64,000 bases of DNA. It comes from Bacteroidota bacterium. GTDB lineage: Bacteria; Bacteroidota; Bacteroidia; Flavobacteriales; Flavobacteriaceae. Both the position numbers and the translations under genes were made by a program. The stretch is taken from the NCBI GenBank assembly GCA_018267095.1, contig JAFDZC010000012.1:37494-101493 (forward strand), read 5' to 3'. Every line of letters begins with the position of its first letter. The stretch's first letter is position 1. The notes under the pieces were generated by a model that worked only from the letters and a program-made list of their open reading frames with translations, was not told the DNA's origin and searched no databases. This document shows positions 8,210 through 17,263 of the stretch, piece by piece.

Positions 8210-9231
8210 AAATAGCCCATCATCATATCAATGCGCAGAGTCCGGTTTTTATCATTGCCGAACTTTCTGCCAACCACAACGGAAGCCTTGAAAATGCGCT
8301 CGAAACCATCAAAGCGGCTAAAAGAGCGGGTGCTGATTGCATTAAATTGCAAACCTATACAGCCGATACCATTACGCTTGATTCTGGCAAAGAAGATTTT
8401 TTGATTCAAGGAACCATCTGGGATGGGCGAAAACTGCACGATTTGTATCAAGAAGCCTACACGCCTTGGGAATGGCATCAACAACTGTATGATGCGGCCG
8501 CTGCTGAAGGCTTGGTTTGTTTTTCATCGCCTTTTGACAAAACAGCGGTTGATTTACTAGAGTCGCTCAATTCGCCGGCTTATAAAATTGCCTCGTTTGA
8601 GATTACCGATATCCCTCTGATTGAATATGTCGCTTCAAAAGGCAAACCGATTATTATTTCTACCGGCATTGCCCGACAAGAAGACATTGAATTGGCCTTG
8701 GATGCCTGCAAACGTGTGGGAAATTACGATATTGCACTATTAAAATGCACCTCGAGTTACCCGGCTCCGATTGAAGAAGCCAATATGATTATGGTGCGCG
8801 ATTTAGCTGAGCGTTACGGTGTAATCAGCGGTTTGTCTGATCATACGATGGGGAGCACGGTTCCTATTGTAGCTACGGTTTTTGGCGCAAAAATTATTGA
8901 AAAGCATTTTATTTTGGATCGTTCCATTGGTGGTCCAGATGCGTCTTTTTCGATGAACGAAGCAGAATTCACTGCCATGGTACAAGCGGTGCGCGAAGCT
9001 GAAAAAGCCATTGGTGTAGTTGATTACGAACTTACTGAAAAACAAGCCAAAGGCAGAGATTTCAGCCGTTCGTTATATGTGGCTCAAGATATTGATGCAG
9101 GTGAAATTTTTACCGAAGAAAACCTGCGCTCTGTTCGTCCCGGATTTGGAATGCATCCAAAATATTTAAAAGATTTTATCGGAAAAACCGCTGTGCGTTC
9201 GTATAGCAAAGGTGACCGTTTTGAAGGATAA
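8206..9231 (+). CDS. pseI: Pseudaminic acid synthase
   Basis: NeuB-family aldolase-type condensing enzyme that joins phosphoenolpyruvate to 2,4-diacetamido-2,4,6-trideoxy-L-altrose, giving pseudaminic acid. The N-terminal TIM barrel starts with IIAELSANHNGSLENALE and GADCIKLQTYTADTITLD; metal and PEP residues are expected in SGLSDHTMG and EKHFILDRSIGGPDASFS. The C-terminal SAF (antifreeze-like) domain occupies about 285-341. Length 341 fits PseI. The start overlaps the preceding stop by ATGA. Sequence alone does not fully separate PseI from NeuB or LegI; the operon context does. Confidence 0.93.
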   Translation: MKIAHHHINAQSPVFIIAELSANHNGSLENALETIKAAKRAGADCIKLQTYTADTITLDSGKEDFLIQGTIWDGRKLHDLYQEAYTPWEWHQQLYDAAAAEGLVCFSSPFDKTAVDLLESLNSPAYKIASFEITDIPLIEYVASKGKPIIISTGIARQEDIELALDACKRVGNYDIALLKCTSSYPAPIEEANMIMVRDLAERYGVISGLSDHTMGSTVPIVATVFGAKIIEKHFILDRSIGGPDASFSMNEAEFTAMVQAVREAEKAIGVVDYELTEKQAKGRDFSRSLYVAQDIDAGEIFTEENLRSVRPGFGMHPKYLKDFIGKTAVRSYSKGDRFEG

Positions 9232-9254
9232 TTGATTTATTAAAGTCTAAGCTT

Positions 9255-10274
9255 ATGTTGACACCGATAGTTCGTTTGATTAAAAAAGCCAAATACCAAA
9301 AGAGATTTACACAAGAATACAAGCAATTCCAAAAGAATCAAAGTAATTCTCCGAAGGGTTATGCTGCTTTCAGAAAGTTATTTGTATTGACCCGTGGTAA
9401 AAGTAACGATGCCCTTTCGGCTGAAATTGACCGAAAAATTGGGAAGTATTCAGATGTTCCGCTGGAGGGAATTTTAGCAAATTTTGCGCCTGAATCCCTA
9501 CAAAAAGCGGTGACTCAGATGCAAAAAGACGGTTATTATGTTTTTGAGCAAAAGCTAGATGCTGCTGTGATTGATGAGATTTATCGCTACGCCCAACAAA
9601 CGCCGGCCAGATATATTGATGTCAACAGTGCTACGCAGGCTTATTCGCAAGACCAAATTATTTTTGATGCCCAAAAACCGGTTTCACCGCGATATCAGTT
9701 TAATGATGCTCAAGTTTTGGCCTGTGCTCCGTTGCAAAAACTTATTTTTGATCGATCCTTGTTTGCCTTTGCCCAAGAATATTTGGGTTGCAAACCTATT
9801 TTAGATATTGTTGCATTTTGGTGGAGCGCTCCGTTTGGCGGAAAAGCAAAAAATGCCGCAGCTCAGATGTATCATTTTGATTTAGACAGAATTAAGTTTA
9901 TCAAATTCTTCTTTTATTTGACCGATGTTGATACCCATACCGGCCCGCATTGTTATGTAAAAGGTTCACATCAGACTTTGCCCAGAGAAATTGATCGCGA
10001 CGGACGATTTGAAGACCAAGAAATGGCCGCTGTCTACGGAGCAGAAAACTTACTTGAATTAGCCGGTAAAAAAGGAACCATTATGGCGGTTGATACACGC
10101 GGTTTTCACAAAGGAAAAGAACTGGAGCACGGTGAGCGTTTGTTGTTTCAAATTCAATATACCAACAGCATGTTTGGACAATCTTACGCGCCATTTGATG
10201 CCAAACTTATTTTGCCTGAATATGCCGATCAAATCCAACAATATTCCTATTCATACCAAAACATAGCTCAATAA
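9255..10274 (+). CDS. Phytanoyl-CoA dioxygenase (PhyH) family protein
   Basis: Predicted Fe(II)/2-oxoglutarate-dependent oxygenase of 339 residues. The metal facial triad is suggested by HFDLD (H at about 207, D two further on) and the distal H in TRGFHKGKELEHGER, with the downstream arginine as 2-oxoglutarate ligand. A Pro/Gly-rich stretch between them (THTGPHCYVKGSH) is typical of PhyH. No membrane segment or signal peptide. It lies 23 bases after pseI and 1 base before the next gene, so it belongs to the glycan operon and may hydroxylate a sugar, a lipid or an acyl substituent of the surface glycan. The substrate cannot be read from the sequence. Confidence 0.85.
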   Translation: MLTPIVRLIKKAKYQKRFTQEYKQFQKNQSNSPKGYAAFRKLFVLTRGKSNDALSAEIDRKIGKYSDVPLEGILANFAPESLQKAVTQMQKDGYYVFEQKLDAAVIDEIYRYAQQTPARYIDVNSATQAYSQDQIIFDAQKPVSPRYQFNDAQVLACAPLQKLIFDRSLFAFAQEYLGCKPILDIVAFWWSAPFGGKAKNAAAQMYHFDLDRIKFIKFFFYLTDVDTHTGPHCYVKGSHQTLPREIDRDGRFEDQEMAAVYGAENLLELAGKKGTIMAVDTRGFHKGKELEHGERLLFQIQYTNSMFGQSYAPFDAKLILPEYADQIQQYSYSYQNIAQ

Positions 10275-10275
10275 T

Positions 10276-11745
10276 ATGACGATCGATCGTATTGTAAATC
10301 AGAAAATCTTACTTCAAACTTCGAATCATCCGACACCGCATCTGGAGACCGAACTTGAAATCATGCAGCGTTTGCTCGAGCAAGGCAATACCATTTATTG
10401 GATGATTTGTCGTGGAGATTTTCAAAGCTGTTTTCACAATCCTGAGCACAAAATCATGCATTGCCAAGTGTGTCATTCACGGGTAAACAAGGGAGCTCAA
10501 GTTTTAAAAGAAAGCGTCGAGCATCATCAGAATTTGCACATTATTCATTATCGAGATTATCTTTCTTTGGCTGATTTTAAAAAAAATTATCAGGCGAGTT
10601 CTTTGGTTTTTGATTCAATAGATCAACTCAAATCACATCAGTATAAAAACTATGATCACGGCTTGGCAACGATGTCATCGCTTGTGTCGTATACGCGAGA
10701 CCATCGCCCTGATTTGAGGAAATATCAAGATTTTATTCAGCGTGGCTTGCTTACCGGCGCTTATTTATATGACACATTTGATTTGGTGACTGATCAAATC
10801 AAACCCGATTTAGTGATTTTATTCAACGGAAGATTTATCGAGAATCGGCCGCTGTTGCGCATTTGCGAACACAAAAATATTCCGTATGCCACACATGAAC
10901 GCGGAGGGAAGATGAAGAATTTTTTGTTTCGATTTAACTCGATTCCGCATTCATTTGAAGCCATTGCGCAAGAAATTCAGACGCTTTGGCAAAAAAACGA
11001 TCCGCGCCGTGAAGAAATCGGAGCACATTTTTACAACAAACGCGTCAAAAGGGTAGAAGATGCTTGGTATTCGTTTACCAAAAACCAAAAATACGGACAA
11101 CTTCCGGCGAGTTTTGAGCAGAACAAAGACAAAAAAATCATTACCATTTTTAACTCTTCGCTCGATGAATACGAAGGTTTGTCGGGGTTTGGGCCTAAAT
11201 TTTATCCGAATGACAACGATGGTATTTTGCAATTGTGCGAAAGTCTAAGAGCGTTTCCGAACATCAAGGTATACATGCGCGTGCATCCGAATCTCAAAGG
11301 GATTGACAACACGCAAAACCGTTTTATCAATGAAAAACTCAAGCAGTCGAACATTGAAATCATCGCGCCTGAAGATGTAGTTGACAGTTATGAACTCGTC
11401 CACAAAAGCGATATTATTATTGTTTTTACTTCTACAGTGGGCATTGAAGCTGCTTTTGCCGGAAAGAAAGTAGTTTTACTCGGGCGTGCGGCTTATGAAA
11501 GTTTAGATTGTGCGGTGATTCCGCAAAGTCATGATGAATTAATGACCATTTTGACCGATGAGAACTACGTTTTTCCATCTATCAATCCTGAAAATCCGCT
11601 GAAGTTTGGTTATTGGTTTGAAAGTTACGGTATTGATTACAAGTATTATCAGCCGCAAGGCATCAGCAAAGGTTTGTATTTGGGCCAACGCATCAAAGCT
11701 AATTTTATCTTGCGCAGAATCAAGCGCTTGGCCAAATGGTTTTAA
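10276..11745 (+). CDS. Capsule/surface-polysaccharide glycosyltransferase-like protein (GT-B type)
   Basis: Protein of 489 residues that I cannot assign to a precise activity. The N-terminal region carries CRGDFQSCFHN and HCQVCHSRV, a cysteine pattern (C-x6-C, then C-x2-C) seen in a group of surface-carbohydrate biosynthesis proteins. The C-terminal half looks like a GT-B nucleotide-sugar domain: MRVHPNLKG, then SDIIIVFTSTVGIEAAFAGK followed by VVLLGRAAY, a pattern shared with capsule synthesis proteins. Position next to pseudaminic acid genes suggests it transfers Pse or an adjoining sugar. I considered PseG and rejected it, because the short PseG nucleotidase signature at the N-terminus is missing. 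Confidence 0.7.
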   Translation: MTIDRIVNQKILLQTSNHPTPHLETELEIMQRLLEQGNTIYWMICRGDFQSCFHNPEHKIMHCQVCHSRVNKGAQVLKESVEHHQNLHIIHYRDYLSLADFKKNYQASSLVFDSIDQLKSHQYKNYDHGLATMSSLVSYTRDHRPDLRKYQDFIQRGLLTGAYLYDTFDLVTDQIKPDLVILFNGRFIENRPLLRICEHKNIPYATHERGGKMKNFLFRFNSIPHSFEAIAQEIQTLWQKNDPRREEIGAHFYNKRVKRVEDAWYSFTKNQKYGQLPASFEQNKDKKIITIFNSSLDEYEGLSGFGPKFYPNDNDGILQLCESLRAFPNIKVYMRVHPNLKGIDNTQNRFINEKLKQSNIEIIAPEDVVDSYELVHKSDIIIVFTSTVGIEAAFAGKKVVLLGRAAYESLDCAVIPQSHDELMTILTDENYVFPSINPENPLKFGYWFESYGIDYKYYQPQGISKGLYLGQRIKANFILRRIKRLAKWF

Positions 11746-11776
11746 TCAAATCAATTTAATTTTTAATCTCATCCAC

Positions 11777-12640
11777 ATGAAAAAAATACACGTTGGTTTT
11801 TTGTTATCGTATGATTATGAATTGCTCAAAAAATCATTGCCTACGGTTTATGAAGATGCCGACCGTATTTTTCTGGCCAGAGATAAAGAACTCAGAACCT
11901 GGAAAGGACAAACCTTCACCATTGATCCGACTTTTTACGATTGGCTGCAGGCTTTTGACGTCGATCAAAAAATTGAGATTTATGAAGATGATTTTTATGT
12001 TCCCGAATTGTCAACCATGGAAAACGACACGCGCGAAAGAACCATGCTATCGCACAAAATGGGTATTGGCAATTGGCTCATTCAAGTTGATTCTGACGAG
12101 TATTTTATCGACTTTAAAAAGTTTGTGGCTGACCTCAGAAAATACGACCACTATTTAGATGAACCCGAAAAAAACAAGGTTCAGTTTTTTGCTTTTTGGC
12201 TCATCATTTATAAATACACGCAGAACGGAATTTTGTATGTTGACCAACCGCAGAAAGCTGTGTTTGCTACGAATTATCCAAACTATAAACAAGCGCGCAG
12301 AACCAATCAGCGCTTGATTTATTTAGACAGTTTGGTGTTGCATGAATCGGTGGCTCGCTCAGAATCAGAATTGAGATTCAAAATCGAGAATTGGTCGCAC
12401 AATGTTGATGTGAATCCGGATTTTTTAGATAAATGGATCAAAGTTGACGAGACCAATTACGAGCAAATGACTGATTATTATTACATCGAACCCGAACGAT
12501 GGAAGAAACTCAGTTATTTTCCGACGCATAACATAGCCGAGATCAAGAACTTTATAGCTGGTGCTCAAAATTTAAAAATCTCCAAAACCTTTATTGCGCT
12601 CAAGAATTTTGGGCAATGGTTTAAATTTTTGTTTAAATAA
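11777..12640 (+). CDS. Putative glycosyltransferase (GT2-like)
   Basis: A 287-residue cytoplasmic protein starting MKKIHVGFLLSYDYELL at the ATG at 11777; the frame is open further upstream but that part overlaps the previous gene. WLIQVDSDEYFIDF near residues 98-110 resembles the D-x-D sugar-nucleotide and metal site of GT-A enzymes of the GT2/GT92 kind, and the region ahead of it (ADRIFLARDKELRTW) fits the beginning of such a fold. Several aromatic-rich segments follow. It is the last gene of the pse operon, 31 bases after its neighbour, and its stop codon touches the stop codon of the opposite-strand gene. Acceptor and donor are unknown. Confidence 0.7.
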   Translation: MKKIHVGFLLSYDYELLKKSLPTVYEDADRIFLARDKELRTWKGQTFTIDPTFYDWLQAFDVDQKIEIYEDDFYVPELSTMENDTRERTMLSHKMGIGNWLIQVDSDEYFIDFKKFVADLRKYDHYLDEPEKNKVQFFAFWLIIYKYTQNGILYVDQPQKAVFATNYPNYKQARRTNQRLIYLDSLVLHESVARSESELRFKIENWSHNVDVNPDFLDKWIKVDETNYEQMTDYYYIEPERWKKLSYFPTHNIAEIKNFIAGAQNLKISKTFIALKNFGQWFKFLFK

Positions 12641-14491
12641 TTATTTCTTCTTGAAAAATCGATTGAGGTTTTTCATTTCTTGAGTCACCAATTCGTAATT
12701 GATTTGTTCATCGGTGAGCGGCTCGAGTTTTTTGTCGGTTACATCAAACAACCCTGAAGGATAAATATTGGTAATTTGATTCGGTTGAATGATGGCAAAA
12801 CGTTGGTTATAGCCGCAAATGAAGCTTTTTCTCAGCTTTGGCTGATACATATCGCAACCAAAACTATATTCTGAAATTGGGTTTTTCACGCCTAAATAAT
12901 GTTGCATGATCGTTGGCGCCAAATCGTAATGAAGGGTTTGTTCTGTGCAGGTTTTGGGCGATTTTGTAGCGTCAAAAATCATCATCGGTGTCCTGATTTG
13001 GTAATCGGTAAAATTTCCGCCGTGTTGCCAATAACCTTTGTGGTTGTCATTGAATTCTTGTCCGTGGTCTGAAGTAATCACCACAATTGTATTGCTGAGT
13101 TGACCGCTATGTTCGAGTTGCTGCAATACTTGACCTATGAGACTGTCAATATAGTGCAGCGAGTTTTTATAGCGATTGATCAGTGCTGCCGGATTGTAAT
13201 CATCGTCTAATTCAAGATAATTTACCTCAGAAAGCGATGGTTTAAAGACGATTGGATAATCTTTAGGATAGTCAAATCCGTGCGCCGAATCATAGAACAA
13301 AAAGCCAAAAAAAGGTTCTTTTTTTTGTGTTAACTGGCCAAAATGATTCAACCATAAATCATTGATTTCACGATCGCGGTCGGCCGGACGTTCTGCTTTT
13401 GAAGCCAAGCGCAAATTCGGTATATGCGCAAATACATTTCGGTTGAACGGCGGATTCTCGACATTTGAACTGCTCAAAATATCCAATTGATATTTTTGTT
13501 TTTGAAGCTCAGCCATCATCACCGGTTGAATTTCTTGTCCGGTAAAGGTGTCAAAATAAGTGGCCGGAATTCCGTAGAACAATGAGAAAATTCCACCGGT
13601 GGTCATATTTGATCCGCTAAAATGGTTCTCAAAAACTTGACATTTTTTTGAGAAAGCATAAATGTTAGGAGTGATTTGTTCGTTCATCATTCCGTTGCGC
13701 CAGGTGTCGATGACTAAATATAAAATATTCTTTTTGGGTTGAATTGTATTTGAAACAATGGGCCTGAGCGGATATTGAACGTTTTGCGAGGCTTGCTGTA
13801 AAGCCATTTGTTCGTTTCGTTTGGCTTTTTCAAGGTCAACAAGCCCGAGTTTCATGAGTAAACTATCAGCGGTAAGCGGATAAAATACCGGAAACACATT
13901 TTTGATTTGCGTTACGGGTCTAAAATAATTAGCGTCAGACCAAGCGTAGACCAAATGCGAACTCAGCAAAGCCATCAACCAAAGAAACAAGGTTGGTTTT
14001 ACTCGAAGCGAAATATTTTTGCCTGATATTTTTGATGCTAAATAGTAAAAGAATAGCTGTAAAACCAAAAGCAAAACCACAAATAAAACGGCTAAGAATA
14101 AGTTCAAAGCTGAAAACTGAAAAATATCCGAAGCGCGTTTGCCAAAAACCAATTTAAGTACAATGGGCGAAAGATGATAACGAAATTGTTCAAAAATGAC
14201 CGTATCGAGTTTTGCCACCATTAATAAAAAAGCTGATAAAACGATGTGAATTACTTGTGTTATTTTTTCAGATTTAGTAATCTTAAACAACAGTAAACTC
14301 AGTAATAAAGGCAAACTTCCCAATAAAAAGAAATGACTCATGGTTGTTAAAGCCAAATAAATCTTGAGCCAAAAGCCTTCGATATTTTCAAGAAAATGAA
14401 TGTATTGAAAAGAAATAAAAAAGAGAACGACCAAATTCAACAGAAATACTAAATAGAGTTTTCTTTGAAATACAGCAGTTGTGGTTTGCAT
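12641..14491 (-). CDS. Membrane sulfatase-fold protein (YejM/PbgA-like)
   Basis: Inner-membrane protein of 616 residues with about five N-terminal transmembrane helices (1-190) and a periplasmic alkaline-phosphatase-superfamily domain from about 252 (NILYLVIDTWRNGM). MTTGGIFSLFYGIPATYF, HGFDYPKDYP and ITSDHGQEFNDN mark the fold; the last holds the conserved D-H metal pair. The layout matches YejM/PbgA, an envelope-lipid and LPS regulator in Enterobacteria, as well as phosphoethanolamine or phosphoglycerol transferases; the IDTWR motif is closer to YejM. It is flanked by surface-glycan and LPS genes. Whether it is catalytic cannot be told from sequence alone. Confidence 0.78.
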   Translation of the reverse strand: MQTTTAVFQRKLYLVFLLNLVVLFFISFQYIHFLENIEGFWLKIYLALTTMSHFFLLGSLPLLLSLLLFKITKSEKITQVIHIVLSAFLLMVAKLDTVIFEQFRYHLSPIVLKLVFGKRASDIFQFSALNLFLAVLFVVLLLVLQLFFYYLASKISGKNISLRVKPTLFLWLMALLSSHLVYAWSDANYFRPVTQIKNVFPVFYPLTADSLLMKLGLVDLEKAKRNEQMALQQASQNVQYPLRPIVSNTIQPKKNILYLVIDTWRNGMMNEQITPNIYAFSKKCQVFENHFSGSNMTTGGIFSLFYGIPATYFDTFTGQEIQPVMMAELQKQKYQLDILSSSNVENPPFNRNVFAHIPNLRLASKAERPADRDREINDLWLNHFGQLTQKKEPFFGFLFYDSAHGFDYPKDYPIVFKPSLSEVNYLELDDDYNPAALINRYKNSLHYIDSLIGQVLQQLEHSGQLSNTIVVITSDHGQEFNDNHKGYWQHGGNFTDYQIRTPMMIFDATKSPKTCTEQTLHYDLAPTIMQHYLGVKNPISEYSFGCDMYQPKLRKSFICGYNQRFAIIQPNQITNIYPSGLFDVTDKKLEPLTDEQINYELVTQEMKNLNRFFKKK

Positions 14492-14583
14492 ATTTATGAC
14501 AGGGTAATGAGCAATAAATGAATACCTTAGGCTATTTTTGAATGTTAATTTTGTGCCCTTGAGCGGTAAAAGTAACGATTAAA

Positions 14584-14614
14584 TTGCAAAAATATATTGC
14601 ATTAGCTACTTTTG
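14584..14614 (+). promoter_or_regulatory. Putative promoter of the WaaP-like kinase gene
   Basis: TTG at 14584-14586, a 20-base spacer, then TACTTTTG at 14607-14614: a full match to the Bacteroidota -33/-7 promoter form. It lies 19 bases upstream of the ATG at 14634. Confidence 0.7.
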
Positions 14615-14633
14615 TTGGCACATAAAGATTTGA

Positions 14634-15398
14634 ATGTATTTAGTTGTCAATCCTCGTTTTGAAGCCAAAAAACCCGAAATCTCAGGGTTTATTGAAAATT
14701 TTGACCAGTCGGGGAAGATGTTCGTCGATGGCAAGCGCAACAAAATCAAACTCTTTGAGCTTTCTGACACGACACTCAATATCAAATCGTTTAAAGTTCC
14801 CAATTTCATCAACCGAATTGCCTATAAATTTTTCCGTAAATCTAAAGCGCATCGTTCATACGAATTTGCTATGCGACTGCTTGAAAATGGCATCGGAACC
14901 CCAGAGCCAATAGCATATAGTGAATCGTCGTCTTGGTGGAGTATGGGCCGTAGTTTTTATGTGAGTGAACAACTTTCGGTTGATTTGACCTATCGTGAAT
15001 TGGTTGAAATTCCAAATTACCCAGATGCCGAAAACATTTTGCGACAGTTTGTTCGTTTTACATTCTTACTGCACGAAAAAGGTATTGAATTTTTAGACCA
15101 TTCACCCGGAAATACGCTGATTAAAAAACGAGAAGGCGGTTTGTATGATTTTTATTTGGTTGATTTGAATCGAATGAATTTTCACGCATCGCTTGATTTT
15201 GAAACCCGCATGAAAAATATGTCTCATCTCACGCCACAAAAGAAAATGGTTGAGTTGATGAGTCAAGAATACGCGCTTTTATACTCGAAGAAAACCGAGG
15301 TCGAAATTGCCGAGCGTATGTGGTTTTATACGGATGATTTTCAGCGAAAATTTCATCAAAAAATTCGCCTCAAAAAGAAACTCAAATTCTGGAAATAA
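14634..15398 (+). CDS. Lipopolysaccharide kinase (WaaP/InaA-like)
   Basis: Protein-kinase-fold enzyme of 254 residues expected to phosphorylate sugars (heptose or Kdo) of the LPS inner core on the cytoplasmic side. The catalytic-loop equivalent is FLDHSPGNTLI (D, then N five residues on) and the metal-binding aspartate is in YLVDLNRMNF. A substrate-recognition segment, FAMRLLENGIGTPEPIAY, is typical of Rio/WaaP kinases. The gene is a single-gene + strand unit, with its own promoter, between two opposite-strand envelope genes. Its stop lies 3 bases from the stop of the convergent GT9-GT2 gene, with which it probably shares the LPS core pathway. Confidence 0.82.
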   Translation: MYLVVNPRFEAKKPEISGFIENFDQSGKMFVDGKRNKIKLFELSDTTLNIKSFKVPNFINRIAYKFFRKSKAHRSYEFAMRLLENGIGTPEPIAYSESSSWWSMGRSFYVSEQLSVDLTYRELVEIPNYPDAENILRQFVRFTFLLHEKGIEFLDHSPGNTLIKKREGGLYDFYLVDLNRMNFHASLDFETRMKNMSHLTPQKKMVELMSQEYALLYSKKTEVEIAERMWFYTDDFQRKFHQKIRLKKKLKFWK

Positions 15399-15401
15399 TT
15401 C

Positions 15402-17261
15402 CTAAATATTTGCCCGCATTTTCTTGAGTTCACGATATCTTATGGCTACACTTAGGGCATTGAGATAACAAATAATTATTCCTTTCTGACCATCCAAAAT
15501 ACCTAATCGAACCAAATATTGGTACAAGAATTTATAGGCCGGATGTAAGTAAAAGTGGTAAAAGTTAGGTTTGACACCCTTTGAAAATTCTTCTTTGGCT
15601 TTGAGTTTTCCGTAGCTAATCATTTTAGCTTTGTAGGAATCATAATCGGTATATGAATAGTGAATGAGTTTGTGTTTGAGCTTACCAACACTACCATTTA
15701 CTTTAAGTTTTTCATGTACCAATCGCTCGGTGACATATCGCGCTTTATCTTTTTGGAACAACCTAAAAATCTTGTCGGTTTGCCAACCGCTAAAGTGCAA
15801 ATGCTCATTTTTGAAATAGAATATTCTGTAAAACAAATAAGCGCTGCAAGCATCGGGTTTTTGGATGGTTTCAATCACTTCTTCGCGCAATTCATCGGTA
15901 AATCGCTCGTCGGCATCAATAAATAATATCCAAGGATTTTGCGCCGATTCAATCGCAAAATTGCGTTGTGAGCTATAATCGACAAATTTATTTTGAATGA
16001 GTTTTGCTTTCGGAAATTCCTGAACCAATTCGACCGTTTTATCAGTACTGAATGAGTCAATAACAATAATCTCGTCAGCAAAATCTATGTCTTGCAAAAC
16101 GGCTTTGATATGTTTTTCTTCGTTATAAGTAATGATGAGTGCGCTCAAAGGCAATTTAACCGGAGTGATGGTTAATATATTTTCGGTTGTTTGGTCAGAA
16201 ATATTTTCTCGAACAAAATGGTCTAATTGATTTAAAAATAATTCAGGTCTGAATTGCTCATAGAGTTTTGGCGTGTTTGTTTTGAGTTCTTTTTCAGAGT
16301 GTTGACTGATGAGTTCCGATTTAAAATCATTCAAATGAACTGAAACTTGTCGCGTGCCATCTTCAAAAGTGGCCCAAATTTTCTTTTCAATCCAGGGCGA
16401 GAAAATAATGAACGAAGGCTTGTTGAGCGATTTAGCAATATTAATCGCGCCTCCGTCGTTGCCGATAATCAAATCACACTGATTCATAATGGCAATAAAG
16501 CTGCGCAAATCCGGCCCAAGTAAATCAAAATAAATTTTGCTTTTGGTTTGCTCAGAACACAAATCATAAACCTTTTGCGCTTGATCAATTTGCTTCGGAA
16601 AGTAATTAAACAGCAAATTCACATCATATCGTTCGCCAATAAAATTAACCACTTGAGCCATATATTCGAGTGGATATGTTTTTGACGGTTCGCTGCCAAT
16701 AAGGCTGATCATCACGGTTTTTCGGTTGGTATTTACTTTATGCTCGGCAAATAGTTTTTGAGCTTGCCGGTTTTCTTGGTCCGAGACAAATAATTTAGGT
16801 AACGGATCAATTTCAATAGCTAAATCAAGTGGTTTAAGCAATGACAATCGACGTTCTATAGCCAATCCTAAATTGGTTTTTGGGTACGCTGTAAAAGGTA
16901 AATTGTCGGTATACAAAAAACTTCGTCCGGGTTTTTTGTAGGATATTTTGCGTTTGGCTCCGCTCAAGAAAACAAACAACCAACTCTCAAGTTTTGAATA
17001 AGCATCAATGACCAAATCATATTCTTCGCGACGAATTTGCCAAGCGAGTTTAAGAAAGGCCAGATTGTTTTTTCGGTGTTTCTTTTTAAAGAGAATAATT
17101 CGGTCAATGTTCGGATTGCCTTCTAAAACCGGTGTGGTCGACTCATACACCAAATAATCGATTCGGGCCAGCGGATAAGCCTTTTTGAGGTTGTTGCAAA
17201 TAATGCTACTCACCAGCACATCGCCAATCATTTTTTGTTGTATGACCAGTATTTTCTTCAC
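15402..17261 (-). CDS. GT9 heptosyltransferase fused to a WaaE/KdtX-type GT2 glycosyltransferase
   Basis: One 619-residue chain with two glycosyltransferases. Residues 1 to about 345 are a GT9 (ADP-heptose:LPS heptosyltransferase-like) GT-B fold: IGDVLVSSIIC near the N-terminus, LIGSEPSKTYPLEYMA, and IGNDGGAINIAKSLNKPSF, the family donor-site motif. Residues about 374-619 are a GT-A fold: ALIITYNEEKHIKAVL, DEIIVIDSFSTDKT and FIDADERFTDEL, with the C-terminal pattern of LPS core glucosyltransferases of the WaaE/KdtX type (GWQTDKIFRLF, HYSYTDYDSY). GTG appears to be the start. The enzymes are usually separate genes, so a fusion suggests consecutive steps on the LPS core. The next gene upstream ends 2 bases away. 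Confidence 0.85.
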   Translation of the reverse strand: MKKILVIQQKMIGDVLVSSIICNNLKKAYPLARIDYLVYESTTPVLEGNPNIDRIILFKKKHRKNNLAFLKLAWQIRREEYDLVIDAYSKLESWLFVFLSGAKRKISYKKPGRSFLYTDNLPFTAYPKTNLGLAIERRLSLLKPLDLAIEIDPLPKLFVSDQENRQAQKLFAEHKVNTNRKTVMISLIGSEPSKTYPLEYMAQVVNFIGERYDVNLLFNYFPKQIDQAQKVYDLCSEQTKSKIYFDLLGPDLRSFIAIMNQCDLIIGNDGGAINIAKSLNKPSFIIFSPWIEKKIWATFEDGTRQVSVHLNDFKSELISQHSEKELKTNTPKLYEQFRPELFLNQLDHFVRENISDQTTENILTITPVKLPLSALIITYNEEKHIKAVLQDIDFADEIIVIDSFSTDKTVELVQEFPKAKLIQNKFVDYSSQRNFAIESAQNPWILFIDADERFTDELREEVIETIQKPDACSAYLFYRIFYFKNEHLHFSGWQTDKIFRLFQKDKARYVTERLVHEKLKVNGSVGKLKHKLIHYSYTDYDSYKAKMISYGKLKAKEEFSKGVKPNFYHFYLHPAYKFLYQYLVRLGILDGQKGIIICYLNALSVAIRYRELKKMRANI

Positions 17262-17263
17262 GG

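Noticed and set aside
10276-11745. 489-residue gene as PseG
   Set aside because: PseG is a shorter GT-B-like nucleotidase; the expected N-terminal glycine-rich and catalytic histidine pattern was not found, and a cysteine-rich capsule-type pattern is present instead.
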